Source: Oxalobacter sp. OttesenSCG-928-P03
GTDB taxonomy: Bacteria > Pseudomonadota > Gammaproteobacteria > Burkholderiales > Burkholderiaceae_D
NCBI GenBank assembly: GCA_030269625.1
Contig: JAJDFZ010000002.1
Span: 31,752 to 95,751 of the forward strand
DNA: 64,000 bases
Direction: 5' to 3'
The number at the start of each line of letters is the position of its first letter. Positions within the stretch are counted from its first letter, which is position 1. The translations under genes and the position numbers were made by a program. Under the pieces are notes generated by a model. The model saw only the letters and a program-made list of their open reading frames with translations. It was not told the origin of the DNA and searched no databases. Shown here piece by piece: positions 53,222 through 63,496 of the stretch.

Positions 53222-54691
53222 TCAGAGCAGGGGAGAGAAAAGGCGGGCCCAGGCTTCAAAAAAACGGGCGAAAAAGCGAAGGTCCCTGTTTTTCGGTACC
53301 GGTTCTGACACAAGCAGATCCAGTTCAAACTGATTTGCCATTTCGCGGTTCATGGCCGGGCTGTAAATGGCTGCGCAGACTTCGAAATTCAGGCGAAAGC
53401 TGCGGGCGTCAAAATTCGCGGTGCCAATCATGCTGAAATTTCCGTCAGCCACCATGGTCTTGGAATGCAGCATTCTGCCGGCATATTCCCATACTTTTAC
53501 GCCAGCACGCATCAGTTCGTCAAAATAGGAGCGGGCTGCTGCCGTGACAAGACGGGAGTCGCCCTGGCGGGGGACAAGGAGACGGACATCAACACCGCGA
53601 AGCGCGGCGGATGTCAGGGCAAACAGGGTTGCCTCGGTCGGCACAAAATAGGGGGTGGTCAGCCATACCCGCTCTTTGGCGGCATGGATGGCGCCGATAT
53701 TCAGGCGGTGAATGACTTCCCATTCATTATCCGGCCCGGAAGCGAGGATCTGTACGGGGTAGTTTCCGGATGGCTGTGTGGGGAAATAGGTATCGGTATC
53801 AAAAAATTCAGGCTGGCGTGTCGCATAGAGCCAGTCTTCAAGAAAGACCAGTTGCAGGGAGTGTACAGCATTGCCTGTCAGCCTGATATGGGTGTCATGG
53901 TAGGCATAGTCCAGCGTGCGTTCATCTTCCTCATCCGTGATATTCAGTCCTCCCGTAAAGCCGGTTTTACCGTCACAGATCACGATCTTCCTGTGAGTGC
54001 GCAAATTCAGAAGTGGTTTGACGAGCTGTGAAAAGTGCAGGTTATGAAAAAAGGCAAATTCGCCCCCTGCCGCAATCAGGGGGGCCATGAACTTTTTTTT
54101 CAGGCGGGAAGAGCCCATGCCGTCAACGAGCAGCCGGACGCTGACCCCTTCGCGCGCTTTTTCGACCAGCAGATCCCGGAGTGCCGTGCCAATGTTGTCC
54201 GGTTCGTAAATGTAGTATTCAAGATGAATGTGATGAGAGGCATTGCGGATGGCTTCAAAAATGGCGTTATAAGTCGCCTCGCCATCCACGAGAAGCTGCA
54301 ACGAAGTGGCGGTGGCAATGGGGAATCCTGACGCGTTGTTGATCAGGCGGGCCAATTGCATGAGGGAGGGAGAGGGCGTGATGCCGATCATTTTCGCCTG
54401 TTCACGCAGGTGAAGCAGGTAGCTGTGTTCCTGCAATGCGGTTTTGGCCAGCAGCCTGCGGTAGTGCTGCCGTTTCAGTTTCTGTGGTCCGATGAAGTGA
54501 TAAACGAGAAAGCCCAGGTAGGGGATAAAAGCCAGCGAGACGATCCAGGAGAGTGTGGAAATGGGGGCGCGTTTCTGCAGGATGATCCAGATGCTCAAAA
54601 TGATGATGTGGATACCCCAGGCGATACCCATGATCTTGAGCCAGGGAAGCGATGACCAGGTAAAGCCTGACAGTGCTGCAGAAGAAAACAT
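53222..54691 (-). CDS. clsA: Cardiolipin synthase A
   Basis: A 489-residue phospholipase D superfamily enzyme. Two N-terminal membrane helices (about residues 15-65) are followed by HKD motifs HRKIVICDGKTGFTGGLNI and LHSKTMVADGNFSMIGTAN. These membrane segments separate it from ClsB at 19743-20924. It condenses two phosphatidylglycerols. No ribosome-binding site is evident. Confidence 0.95.
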   Translation of the reverse strand: MFSSAALSGFTWSSLPWLKIMGIAWGIHIIILSIWIILQKRAPISTLSWIVSLAFIPYLGFLVYHFIGPQKLKRQHYRRLLAKTALQEHSYLLHLREQAKMIGITPSPSLMQLARLINNASGFPIATATSLQLLVDGEATYNAIFEAIRNASHHIHLEYYIYEPDNIGTALRDLLVEKAREGVSVRLLVDGMGSSRLKKKFMAPLIAAGGEFAFFHNLHFSQLVKPLLNLRTHRKIVICDGKTGFTGGLNITDEEDERTLDYAYHDTHIRLTGNAVHSLQLVFLEDWLYATRQPEFFDTDTYFPTQPSGNYPVQILASGPDNEWEVIHRLNIGAIHAAKERVWLTTPYFVPTEATLFALTSAALRGVDVRLLVPRQGDSRLVTAAARSYFDELMRAGVKVWEYAGRMLHSKTMVADGNFSMIGTANFDARSFRLNFEVCAAIYSPAMNREMANQFELDLLVSEPVPKNRDLRFFARFFEAWARLFSPLL

Positions 54692-54860
54692 AGAGGCGTA
54701 TGGATGAGTCGTCTGTTATTCGGTTAAAAGGCTATGATACTGCCAATCCGGCGCGGCTGTCCGCCGTGCTGTTGATACGTGACGCGGTCTGGTCAGAAAA
54801 TTATCCTGGTGTTGCCGGTTTCGCACCCCGTTTTTATCCGGTTTGCGGGATAATGGGAAG

Positions 54861-57131
54861 ATGCAGAAACTTCTTGAAAACCTCAATCCGGAGCAGTTGA
54901 CTGCTGTTACGCTTCCTGCACAATCCGCATTGATTCTTGCCGGAGCCGGTTCCGGAAAAACCCGGGTTCTCACCACCCGCATCGCCTGGCTTCTGAAAAC
55001 CGGCCAGGTTTCCACACAGGGTATTTTGGCGGTGACCTTTACCAACAAGGCGGCCCGGGAAATGACAGGCCGCCTGTCCGCCATGATTCCCGTCAATACG
55101 CGCGGGATGTGGATCGGCACATTTCACGGGTTGTGCAACCGCCTGCTTCGGGCTCATTACTGCGATGCCGCCCTGCCGCAATCATTCCAGATACTGGATA
55201 TGCAGGATCAGCTTTCGTTGGTCCGGCGGCTCCTGAAAGCCAACAATGTGGACGATGACAAGTATCCGCCGCGTTCTCTTGTGCATTATATAAATCATGC
55301 CAAGGAGCAGGGTTTGCGCGCGGCCAATGTTGATGCATACGATGATTATGACCGGCGCATGGCAGAGCTCTATGAGCTGTATGAAAACCAGTGCCAGCGT
55401 GAAGGAGTCGTGGATTTCGCTGAACTGCTCCTGCGCAGTTACGAGCTGCTTTCGCGCAGCCAGTTGCTTCGTGAGCATTACCAGGCGCGTTTCAGGCATA
55501 TCCTGGTAGACGAGTTTCAGGATACCAATGACCTGCAGTATAAATGGCTGAAGCTGATGGCCGGCGGTGGTGCCGCTGTTTTCGCCGTCGGCGACGATGA
55601 TCAGAGCATTTATGCTTTCCGGGGCGCCAATGTCGGCAATATGGCGGCGTTTCAGCAGGATTTCCGGGTACAGAACCTGATCCGCCTGGAGCAGAATTAC
55701 CGCTCCCATGGCAATATCCTTGAAGCGGCCAACGCGCTCATTGCCCATAACAGCCGCCGTCTTGGAAAAAACCTGCATACCGAGGCGGGATATGGTGAGC
55801 CGGTTCGGGTGTATGAGGCGACATCGGACTTGAACGAGGCGCAATACCTGGTGGAGGAAGCAAAAAGTCTGGTTGCCGAAGGCTGGCTTCGTAGTGAAAT
55901 CGCCATACTGTACCGCTCCAATGCACAATCCCGGGTTATTGAGCATGCGCTTTTCGGAGCAGGCATCCCCTACCGTGTTTATGGCGGACTGCGCTTTTTT
56001 GAGCGAGCTGAAATCAAGCATGCCATTGCCTATCTCCAGTTGATGGATAACCCGCACAATGATTCCGCCTTTTTGCGTGTGGTGAATTTCCCGACAAGGG
56101 GGATCGGTGCCCGTTCGATCGAGCAATTGCAGGATATGGCGCGGCAGCATGATGTTTCACTTTATGCGGCTATTCCTTACCTGTCCGGAAAAGCCGGAAC
56201 TTCTCTGGGTGCGTTTGTCCGCCTGGTTGAGGGCGCGCGTTTTGAAACCCAGCAGATGCCGCTGCCCCAGATGGTGCAGACCGTCATTGAGCGCAGTGGT
56301 TTGCTGACGCATTATCAGAAGGAAAAGGAAGGCGCTGACCGGATCGAGAATCTTGAACAACTGGTCAGTGCGGCGATGCTTTTCCTGAGTGAAGAGGGAA
56401 TTTCACAGGATATGCCGGCTTTGTTTGTATCACAGGCATTCCAGGGAGGGGGAGAAACAACGGCTCCCGGAACGGATGTGCTGGATACCGGCCAGGTTAT
56501 CGAGATGTCGCCACTGGTCGCCTTCCTGACGCATGCTTCACTCGAGGCAGGTGAAAACCAGGCGCAGGATGGACAGGATGCGCTCCAGTTGATGACGGTG
56601 CATTCGGCAAAAGGACTGGAGTTCGATGCGGTTTTCATTACCGGGCTTGAAGAAGGGCTTTTCCCGCATGAAAACAGCGTGCAGGAAATGGACGGCCTGG
56701 AAGAGGAGCGGCGCCTCATGTATGTCGCCATTACCCGTGCCAGAAAACGGCTTTATCTGAGCTATGCCCAAACCCGCATGCTCCACGGGCAGACGCGGTA
56801 CAACATCTCTTCGCGTTTTCTGGATGAGTTGCCTGAGGGGGTGCTCAAGTGGATCACGTCAAAAAAACAGGCATACTGGTTCGGAAATGCATCCTCAGGG
56901 GGGGCGGGTTATGCCGCGTCATTAGCCGCTGCCGAGCCCCTGGCAATGAAGGTCAGTGCCAGGGGAACATCCTGGCGTATTGGCGAGACGGTCATCCACC
57001 AGAAATTCGGTGAGGGCGTGATTGTCAGCCTGGAGGGCAGTGGTTCACAGGTTCGCGCCAATATCAATTTTGGGCGGCAGGGCATGAAACTCCTGGACCT
57101 CAGTATCGCCAGGCTGGAAAGACCGGCCTGA
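54861..57131 (+). CDS. uvrD: DNA helicase II (UvrD)
   Basis: A 756-residue SF1A 3'-5' helicase with ILAGAGSGKTRVL (Walker A), LVDEFQDTND (motif II), GDDDQSIYAFRGA (motif III), LMTVHSAKGLEFD and YVAITRARKRL. A C-terminal Tudor-like segment (GETVIHQKFGEGVIVSLEG) favours UvrD over Rep. It works in mismatch and excision repair. I use ATG 54861 rather than the TTG at 54843. No LexA box was seen upstream. Confidence 0.95.
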   Translation: MQKLLENLNPEQLTAVTLPAQSALILAGAGSGKTRVLTTRIAWLLKTGQVSTQGILAVTFTNKAAREMTGRLSAMIPVNTRGMWIGTFHGLCNRLLRAHYCDAALPQSFQILDMQDQLSLVRRLLKANNVDDDKYPPRSLVHYINHAKEQGLRAANVDAYDDYDRRMAELYELYENQCQREGVVDFAELLLRSYELLSRSQLLREHYQARFRHILVDEFQDTNDLQYKWLKLMAGGGAAVFAVGDDDQSIYAFRGANVGNMAAFQQDFRVQNLIRLEQNYRSHGNILEAANALIAHNSRRLGKNLHTEAGYGEPVRVYEATSDLNEAQYLVEEAKSLVAEGWLRSEIAILYRSNAQSRVIEHALFGAGIPYRVYGGLRFFERAEIKHAIAYLQLMDNPHNDSAFLRVVNFPTRGIGARSIEQLQDMARQHDVSLYAAIPYLSGKAGTSLGAFVRLVEGARFETQQMPLPQMVQTVIERSGLLTHYQKEKEGADRIENLEQLVSAAMLFLSEEGISQDMPALFVSQAFQGGGETTAPGTDVLDTGQVIEMSPLVAFLTHASLEAGENQAQDGQDALQLMTVHSAKGLEFDAVFITGLEEGLFPHENSVQEMDGLEEERRLMYVAITRARKRLYLSYAQTRMLHGQTRYNISSRFLDELPEGVLKWITSKKQAYWFGNASSGGAGYAASLAAAEPLAMKVSARGTSWRIGETVIHQKFGEGVIVSLEGSGSQVRANINFGRQGMKLLDLSIARLERPA

Positions 57132-57210
57132 GGGGGCCAGCTTTCCGGGTAATGGCTTATCTGAAAAGGGTCAATATCCGGTAAATCTGTCAGTTGCAGG
57201 GAAGTACGGG

Positions 57211-58131
57211 TTATGCAAACAGTTCTTCCGGCGTAACTGTGGCCGCTCCCAGTTTGCCGACCACAATGCCGGCCGCCCGGTTGGCAATGGCAACCGCGTC
57301 AGCGATATCCATGCCGGAGCCCATCATCGCGGCAAGCACGGCAATCACCGTGTCACCGGCACCGGAGACATCATAAACCTCTCGGGCAATGGCAGGAATG
57401 TGGACAGTCCGTTTTTCGCCATACAGTGACATCCCCTCTTCTGATCGGGTCAAAAGCAGGTAATCCAGCCGGAGCGCTTCGCGAAGCCGCTGGGCTTTTT
57501 CGGTCAGCTGTTCTTCACTGGTCCATGAGCCGACAATCTGGCGAAGTTCACCTTTGTTGGGAGTGAGGACAGTTGCGCCGGTATAACGGGTAAAGTCCTC
57601 TCCTTTCGGATCCACCAGCACGGTTTTCCCTGCTTTTCTGGCTTCTGTAATCATGTCGGTGACATGCAGCATGGCACCTTTGGCATAATCAGACAGGATG
57701 ATGGTGTCATGTTCCGGCAGGAGGGCGCTGTAGCGGGTAAGCTTGCGGTCAATGATATCCCTCGCCGGCGTGTTTTCAAAATCGACCCGGAGGAGCTGTT
57801 GCTGGCGGCCGATAACCCGCAGCTTGATAATGGTGGAAACGGTCTCATCACGATGCAGATGCGGTGTGATCCCGGTTTCTTCCAGCAGTTTTTTGATGAC
57901 GCTGCCAGCTTCATCATCACCGGTAATGCCCAGAAGGCTGGAACGAGCACCCAGTGCGGCCGTATTCCTTGCTACGTTGGCGGCCCCTCCCAGGCGTTCT
58001 TCGTTTCGCTCAACGCGCACGACCGGTACCGGCGCTTCCGGAGAAATACGGTTGACATCGCCAAACCAGTAGCGGTCAAGCATGACATCACCGGCGACAA
58101 GGATTCGGACATTACTGAGATCAGGTTTCAT
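57211..58131 (-). CDS. rfaE1: D-glycero-beta-D-manno-heptose-7-phosphate kinase
   Basis: A 306-residue ribokinase-family protein equal to the first domain of HldE (RfaE). It has ILVAGDVMLDRYWFG, ERLGGAANVARN, TPNKGE and the catalytic VYDVSGAGDTVIAVLAA. It makes ADP-heptose precursor for the LPS core. The nucleotidyltransferase half (RfaE2) is separate, as in many betaproteobacteria. I use ATG 58131. It lies 7 bases after lapB. Confidence 0.95.
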   Translation of the reverse strand: MKPDLSNVRILVAGDVMLDRYWFGDVNRISPEAPVPVVRVERNEERLGGAANVARNTAALGARSSLLGITGDDEAGSVIKKLLEETGITPHLHRDETVSTIIKLRVIGRQQQLLRVDFENTPARDIIDRKLTRYSALLPEHDTIILSDYAKGAMLHVTDMITEARKAGKTVLVDPKGEDFTRYTGATVLTPNKGELRQIVGSWTSEEQLTEKAQRLREALRLDYLLLTRSEEGMSLYGEKRTVHIPAIAREVYDVSGAGDTVIAVLAAMMGSGMDIADAVAIANRAAGIVVGKLGAATVTPEELFA

Positions 58132-58138
58132 GAGAGAG

Positions 58139-59314
58139 TCAGACAGATACGTTAAGTTCTTCGGTTCGTCTTGGCGGGTAGGTTTCCCACATGTGGCAAC
58201 CCGGGCATTGCCAGTAAAACTGGCGTGCCTGAAAACCGCAGTGGCTGCACTGGTAGCGGGCAAGCTTGGAGGCATAACCATGTACCAGGCTTTTTACCAT
58301 GGAAAGATCCTGTCGTGCCTCAGGTGAGGCAACCATGATGCGGGCTTCCAGGAGTTTATCCAGTCCAAGAAGTGTCGGCGTGCGTTTGAGTTCATCCATA
58401 ACAAGGGCATTGGCCGCCTGGACGTTTTCGTCTTTCACCAGTGCCTGGAAAACCACTTCCAGCAGGTCAATGGATGACGCTTCTGCCAGATAGGATTTCA
58501 GAAGCGAGATACCCTCCTGCGCGCGCCCCGTCTTCTGGTAGGCATCCATCAGTCTTTGGGCGACCAGCACAATATGCGGCATGCTCTGTTTTTCAATGCG
58601 GCGCCAGGTTGCAATTGCTTCGTCAGTCTTGCCCTGTGCCATCAGTGCATCGCCGGTCAGGATGGTTGCGCGTACATTCATCCGGTCAACCTTGAGAGCG
58701 CGCTCAAGCAGGGGAAAAGCATTTTCAGGATGGGTGCTGACAAGCTGGTCCTGTGCCATTTCGCAGTAAAATTGCGCGATTTCCTTTTGTCGTCCTCCTG
58801 AGCCGGAGTCCTGCAGTGCTTCTGCTGCCTGGATGGCCTGTTCCCATTCTTTTTCCCGCTGAAAAATTTCAAGCAGGGCACGCCGGGCCGTGGTGTTGTA
58901 CTGGGTGTCAGTCAGTTTTTTAAAAACTTCTTCCGCTCGGTCAAGAAGGCCGGCTTTCAGGAAGTCCTGTCCCAATTCGTATTGGGCCTGTATCTGCTGC
59001 TCTTCGGGAAGGTCCGGGCGCAAAAGGAGATTCTGATGCATGCGGATGGCGCGCTCCGTTTCGCCTCTGCGGCGAAACAGGTTGCCCAGGGCAAAATGCA
59101 GATCGGCTGTTTCCGGGTCCAGTTTGACGATCTCAATAAAGGCGTCGATGGCCTTGTCCGGCTGTTCGTTCAGCAGAAAATTCAATCCCTTGAAATAGCC
59201 ACGCGGCAGGCTGCGGGATTCGGAAAGCAATTGTTTGATATCAACACGCGCAGCGACCCATCCCAGCCCGAAAAAGAACGGAATGCAGATGAGCCACCAG
59301 ATTTCAAATTCCAT
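58139..59314 (-). CDS. lapB: LPS assembly protein LapB (YciM)
   Basis: A 391-residue protein with one N-terminal membrane helix (WWLICIPFFFGLGWVAARV), a long TPR array and a C-terminal rubredoxin-like zinc site (CSHCGFQARQFYWQCPGC). In E. coli it guides FtsH to LpxC and balances LPS with phospholipid. It lies between lapA and rfaE1. Confidence 0.96.
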   Translation of the reverse strand: MEFEIWWLICIPFFFGLGWVAARVDIKQLLSESRSLPRGYFKGLNFLLNEQPDKAIDAFIEIVKLDPETADLHFALGNLFRRRGETERAIRMHQNLLLRPDLPEEQQIQAQYELGQDFLKAGLLDRAEEVFKKLTDTQYNTTARRALLEIFQREKEWEQAIQAAEALQDSGSGGRQKEIAQFYCEMAQDQLVSTHPENAFPLLERALKVDRMNVRATILTGDALMAQGKTDEAIATWRRIEKQSMPHIVLVAQRLMDAYQKTGRAQEGISLLKSYLAEASSIDLLEVVFQALVKDENVQAANALVMDELKRTPTLLGLDKLLEARIMVASPEARQDLSMVKSLVHGYASKLARYQCSHCGFQARQFYWQCPGCHMWETYPPRRTEELNVSV

Positions 59315-59345
59315 GTTGTTCTGAGTGAAAATAAGAATACGGTTT

Positions 59346-59687
59346 CTAGGCGGTATTCTGGTTATTGTTAATCGGATCCGTTACGGGGGCATCTGCTGGC
59401 GGCGGCCTGATGGCCCCCTGCTTATGCGACTGGCTTTCCTTTTCCAGGGCTTCGATCAGTTTTCTCTTGCGTGACAGTTCGCGTTTACCCCGGAAAATCA
59501 TAGGCGTCATGCCCAAAATGCTTAGAATGCTGCCGGAGGCAAAAAAACCAAGCAGCAGCAAAACGAGAGGGCCGCGCATTTCATACCCGAAGAAAAAGTA
59601 CAGGGTGGTTTCCTGCGTGTTTTTCACGGCAAGGCCGAAGAAAAGAATGAAAAGAAGAATGGCAACTATCCGGGATACCAGTTTCAT
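59346..59687 (-). CDS. lapA: LapA domain protein (DUF1049)
   Basis: A 113-residue protein with two membrane helices (residues about 4-22 and 40-65) and a basic, polar tail rich in Pro and Asn. This is the usual LapA form, cotranscribed with lapB. Longer upstream extension to 59834 is not coding-like. I use ATG 59687. Confidence 0.9.
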   Translation of the reverse strand: MKLVSRIVAILLFILFFGLAVKNTQETTLYFFFGYEMRGPLVLLLLGFFASGSILSILGMTPMIFRGKRELSRKRKLIEALEKESQSHKQGAIRPPPADAPVTDPINNNQNTA

Positions 59688-59822
59688 GAGTTTTTTCGCG
59701 TATTTGTTGTTTGATTGATTTTTTCTTGCCTGTACTGGATTATTTTCAAACAATCCGGATAAATAGTGAAAACAGGTATCCCGCCTCTTTGGGCAGAAAT
59801 TGGGGTTCAGTAAGATTGTACT

Positions 59823-59850
59823 AAAAAAGGGCATCTTGCGATGCCCTTTG
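59823..59850 (-). terminator. Terminator after ihfB
   Basis: On the minus strand AAAGGGCAT, loop CGCAAG, ATGCCCTTTTTT forms a hairpin with a T run. It would end rpsA-ihfB transcripts before lapA, so lapA-lapB-rfaE1 may need its own promoter or read-through. Confidence 0.82.
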
Positions 59851-59866
59851 TTTCCCTGTAGACCGT

Positions 59867-60172
59867 TCAGTCGGTTTTCTTTTCCTTGAGTGCAACAATA
59901 TCAACACGTTCCCGCAATTCCTTGCCTGCCTTGAAGTGAGGAACGCGTTTTTCCTGCACCATCACTTTTTCGCCGGAGCGGGGATTCCGTCCGACTCGCG
60001 GCGGCCGGACATTGACGCCAAAACTGCCAAAGCCGCGAATTTCAATACGCTGGCCCTCAGCCAGTGCCGTGGTGAGGGCATCCAGTATGGTCTTTACGGT
60101 GAGTTCGGCATCCTTGACCAGCAACTGGGGATAGCTGTTGGCCAGAGATGAAATCAGTTCAGATTTGGTCAT
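59867..60172 (-). CDS. ihfB: Integration host factor subunit beta
   Basis: A 101-residue HU/IHF DNA-bending protein with the beta-ribbon arm signature [36 protein letters not shown] fits the beta subunit. It follows rpsA after 19 bases, the standard order rpsA-ihfB. Confidence 0.96.
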   Translation of the reverse strand: MTKSELISSLANSYPQLLVKDAELTVKTILDALTTALAEGQRIEIRGFGSFGVNVRPPRVGRNPRSGEKVMVQEKRVPHFKAGKELRERVDIVALKEKKTD

Positions 60173-60191
60173 ATTGCACTTCCGTTCCGGA

Positions 60192-61898
60192 TTACTCTTT
60201 GTTGTCGAACTTGGCTTTCAGGAGCGCGCCAAGGCTGGTCATGCCGGAAGCCGCGCTGGAGTCGCTCTGCATCTTTTGCATGGCTTCCTGGGTTTCCTGC
60301 TGGTCTTTTGCCTTGATGGACAGCTGAATGGCACGGGATTTCCTGTCAACGTTGATGATCATGACCTCAACGCTTTCACCGGCTTTCAGGTGAGTCGTGG
60401 CATCTTCAACACGATCGCGTGAAATTTCAGAGGCGCGCAGGTAACCTTCCACATCATCGGTCAACTGGACGACAGCGCCTTTTGGCTCAACCGATTTGAC
60501 GGTGCCGGTTACGATAGAACCCTTGTCATTCATGGCAATGAAGTTGTTGACCGGGTCGCCTTCGAGCTGTTTGACGCCAAGAGAGACACGCTCACGATCC
60601 ACATCGATAGCAAGAACGACGGTTTCGAGTTCGTCACCTTTCTTGTACTGGTGAACAGCGGTTTCACCCGGCTCTGTCCAGGAAAGATCGGAGAGGTGAA
60701 CCAGGCCATCGATATTGCCCGGCAGGCCAATGAAGACACCAAAATCGGTAATGGATTTGATGGCTCCGCTGACCTTGTCGCCTTTCTTGTGGGCGAGCGC
60801 AAAGTCTTCCCATGGATTGGGTTTGGTCTGCTTCATGCCCAGGCTGATGCGGCGGCGCTCTTCGTCAATTTCGAGAACCATGACTTCCACTTCATCGCCC
60901 AGCTTGACAACTTTGTTTGGCGCCACGTTCTTGTTGGTCCAGTCCATCTCGGAAACGTGAACCAGACCTTCAATGCCCTGCTCCACTTCAACGAAGGCAC
61001 CATAGTCGGTAAGGTTGGTAACCTTGCCGAAAAGGCGGGTGCCTTGCGGATAACGGCGGGAAAGGCCGGACCACGGATCGTCGCCCAGTTGCTTGACGCC
61101 GAGGGAAACCCGGTTTTTCTCCTGGTCGTATTTGAGGACCTTGGCCGTGATTTCCTGGCCAACCGTGAGCATTTCGGACGGGTGACGGACACGGCGCCAT
61201 GCCAGATCCGTAATATGCAGCAGGCCATCAATGCCGCCGAGGTCAATAAATGCGCCGTAGTCGGTAATGTTTTTGACCACGCCATTAACGACGGTGCCCT
61301 CTTTCAGGGTTTCCATCAGTTTCTGGCGCTCTTCACCCATGGATGCCTCAACGACGGCACGGCGGGAGAGAACCACGTTGTTGCGTTTGCGGTCAAGCTT
61401 GATGACTTTGAATTCGAGTGTTTTGCCTTCGTACGGAGAAGTGTCTTTCACCGGACGGGTATCAACCAGTGAGCCAGGAAGGAAAGCGCGAATGCCGTTG
61501 GTCAGAACGGTCAGGCCGCCTTTGACTTTGCCGTTTACCGTGCCGGTAACGATTTCGCCGGATTCCATGGCTTTTTCCAGAGAGAGCCATGAGGCCAGGC
61601 GCTTGGCCTTGTCACGCGACAGAATGGTGTCGCCATAACCGTTTTCGAGCGATTCGATGGCAACAGAAACATAGTCGCCGATCTTGACTTCGATTTCGCC
61701 GACATCATTTTTGAATTCGTCGATCGGAATGAAGGATTCTGATTTCAGGCCGGCATTGACAACGACAAAATTGTGATCGATGCGAACAACTTCAGCAGAG
61801 ATAACCTCGCCGGAGCGCATGTCATGACGTGCAAGGGATTCTTCAAATAAAGCTGCAAAACTTTCCTGTCCAGGAGTGTGGGTTGATACAGTTGACAT
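60192..61898 (-). CDS. rpsA: 30S ribosomal protein S1
   Basis: A 568-residue protein of six S1 repeats that helps mRNA bind the 30S subunit. The middle repeats are visible as [37 protein letters not shown] and [10 protein letters not shown]. The sequence before the ATG has no Shine-Dalgarno motif (CTTTAACTTACTTAACTT), as expected for an S1-dependent, self-limited message. It is between cmk and ihfB. Confidence 0.98.
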   Translation of the reverse strand: MSTVSTHTPGQESFAALFEESLARHDMRSGEVISAEVVRIDHNFVVVNAGLKSESFIPIDEFKNDVGEIEVKIGDYVSVAIESLENGYGDTILSRDKAKRLASWLSLEKAMESGEIVTGTVNGKVKGGLTVLTNGIRAFLPGSLVDTRPVKDTSPYEGKTLEFKVIKLDRKRNNVVLSRRAVVEASMGEERQKLMETLKEGTVVNGVVKNITDYGAFIDLGGIDGLLHITDLAWRRVRHPSEMLTVGQEITAKVLKYDQEKNRVSLGVKQLGDDPWSGLSRRYPQGTRLFGKVTNLTDYGAFVEVEQGIEGLVHVSEMDWTNKNVAPNKVVKLGDEVEVMVLEIDEERRRISLGMKQTKPNPWEDFALAHKKGDKVSGAIKSITDFGVFIGLPGNIDGLVHLSDLSWTEPGETAVHQYKKGDELETVVLAIDVDRERVSLGVKQLEGDPVNNFIAMNDKGSIVTGTVKSVEPKGAVVQLTDDVEGYLRASEISRDRVEDATTHLKAGESVEVMIINVDRKSRAIQLSIKAKDQQETQEAMQKMQSDSSAASGMTSLGALLKAKFDNKE

Positions 61899-62023
61899 AA
61901 GTTAAGTAAGTTAAAGGAATAAACCGGGGCTTTCTCAGTTGGTGAAATCCACCGGGTAAAGTTAATAAAAACCGGTGCGGTTTATGGCACAGGTGCGTAT
62001 AACCGGTACAGCATGTCCTGATT

Positions 62024-62728
62024 TCAGGGCATCAATGCGTTACCGTTTGGTTTTTTCGCCACATACCAGTCAAGAACCTGGCTGACTGCCTCATTAATAC
62101 CCAGATTCGTGGTATCAAGGGTTTTTGCATCAGCCGCAGGAGCCAAAGGCGCAACGCTTCTTGAGGTGTCGCGCTGGTCCCTTTCGAAGAGGTCCTGGCG
62201 AAGATCGGAGATTTTAGCAGGAAAACCTTTTTCTATCAACTGCTTATAACGTCTTTCCGCGCGGGCATCGACACTGGCGGTCAAAAAGACCTTGAGTTGT
62301 GCCTCGGGAAAGATGACCGTTCCCATGTCACGGCCATCCGCAACAAGGCCTGGCGGGCGTTTGAAGCCGGTTTGCAGTGAAAACAGCGCTTGCCTGACAG
62401 CCGGTAATGCGCCGACGCGGGAAGCCATGATGCCGATTTCTTCTGCGCGAATGGTGTCCGTTACGTCTTCCTCATCCAGAAAAATCCGGTCGCCTTCAAA
62501 GCGGCAGGGCAATGTCATGGCCAGTCCGGCAACGGCTGCCTCATCTTCAATAGCGGTCTTTGTCCGCATGGCCGAAAGCCCGACAAGCCGGTACAGTGCA
62601 CCTGAATCCAGGTAATGAAATCCCAGTCTGTCGGCCACGATCTGGGCAACGGTTCCCTTTCCGGATGCAGTCGGGCCATCGATGGTGATGATGAAAACAG
62701 GGGGTGATGTTGAAAAAGTAGCGGTCAT
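62024..62728 (-). CDS. cmk: Cytidylate kinase
   Basis: A 234-residue NMP kinase with the P-loop IDGPTASGKGTVAQI, YLDSGALYRLVGL and GRDMGTVIFPEA. It phosphorylates CMP and dCMP. It is the first gene of cmk-rpsA-ihfB. No good ribosome-binding site precedes the ATG. Confidence 0.97.
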   Translation of the reverse strand: MTATFSTSPPVFIITIDGPTASGKGTVAQIVADRLGFHYLDSGALYRLVGLSAMRTKTAIEDEAAVAGLAMTLPCRFEGDRIFLDEEDVTDTIRAEEIGIMASRVGALPAVRQALFSLQTGFKRPPGLVADGRDMGTVIFPEAQLKVFLTASVDARAERRYKQLIEKGFPAKISDLRQDLFERDQRDTSRSVAPLAPAADAKTLDTTNLGINEAVSQVLDWYVAKKPNGNALMP

Positions 62729-62865
62729 TGGCAGGGGAGGCGTGAGCCCGGCAGAATCACGCCATGGTTAATTAATTGGTTGACATTGAACAAAAATGGT
62801 CAAAAGGATGTAAAATCAGTACGCTAAATCCGTTTATTAATTTCGAGTCACAGGATGGTACACAA

Positions 62866-62880
62866 CACAGAGTGTCTGTG
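62866..62880. repeat. Palindrome in the cmk/zapB-like divergent region
   Basis: CACAGA-GTG-TCTGTG is a perfect 6-base inverted repeat in the 210-base gap between the divergent genes. Upstream, TTGAAC (62786-62791) and TAAAAT (62811-62816) are a weak promoter pair with a 19-base spacer. An operator is possible. Confidence 0.35.
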
Positions 62881-62938
62881 CAACAGTATTGGACAGGTAT
62901 TCTCATTCTGTTACTGAATCTCAATAGTACAGCCAAAG

Positions 62939-63160
62939 ATGACTTTCGATTTTGAATCGCTCGCTGAAAAAATAAACCAGTTGGCCGAGCTGACCATGGT
63001 TTTGCGCCGGGAAAATGCCGAATTGCGCATTCGCAATGCGGAACTGGTGAGTGAGCAAAGCGTCATGAATGAACGGCTCAGGCAGGCAAGAGAACGGGTC
63101 GCGGGGCTGATCAGCACGCTGCCTGTTGCAGTAACGCAGGAAGAGGAGGCAGGTGAATGA
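62939..63160 (+). CDS. Small coiled-coil protein, ZapB/TIGR02449-like
   Basis: A 73-residue protein that is almost wholly coiled coil (LAEKINQLAELTMVLRRENA, heptad leucines). It belongs with the TIGR02449 small proteins encoded just before zapA. It is probably a cell-division accessory factor. The stop overlaps zapA by four bases. Confidence 0.8.
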   Translation: MTFDFESLAEKINQLAELTMVLRRENAELRIRNAELVSEQSVMNERLRQARERVAGLISTLPVAVTQEEEAGE

Positions 63161-63468
63161 TTCACGTTGATGTCACGATAATGGGCCAGTCATACCGGCT
63201 GGCATGCCAGGCGGGTGAAGAGCGTCCGTTAAGGGAGGCGGTTGCCTATCTGGATGACAAAATGTGCGCCATTCGTGATGCAGGAAAAGTGCGCGGCAAT
63301 GACCGGATTGCGGTCATGGCGTCCATTTCCATCGCGGCAGAACTGCTTTCCGTCAAGGCGCCAAGAGGGCCGCTTTCCGATTTCACGCTTTCTGAAGTCA
63401 AGCAGAAAATTATCTCGATGCATGAAGTGCTGGACAGGGCGCTGGCACCACAGGAAGATCTTTTCTAA
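63157..63468 (+). CDS. zapA: Cell division protein ZapA
   Basis: A 103-residue ZapA that cross-links FtsZ filaments: VDVTIMGQSYRLACQAGEE at the N-terminus, then AVAYLDDKMCAIRDAGKVRGNDRIAVMASISIA and a C-terminal helix. 6S RNA follows, as in E. coli. Confidence 0.94.
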   Translation: MIHVDVTIMGQSYRLACQAGEERPLREAVAYLDDKMCAIRDAGKVRGNDRIAVMASISIAAELLSVKAPRGPLSDFTLSEVKQKIISMHEVLDRALAPQEDLF

Positions 63469-63496
63469 GAGATCGCAATATTTCACCCGAAACGGG

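Noticed and set aside
54692-54860. LexA box before uvrD
   Set aside because: No CTGT-N8-ACAG pattern occurs in the divergent clsA-uvrD gap; only a weak TATGAT -10 is present.
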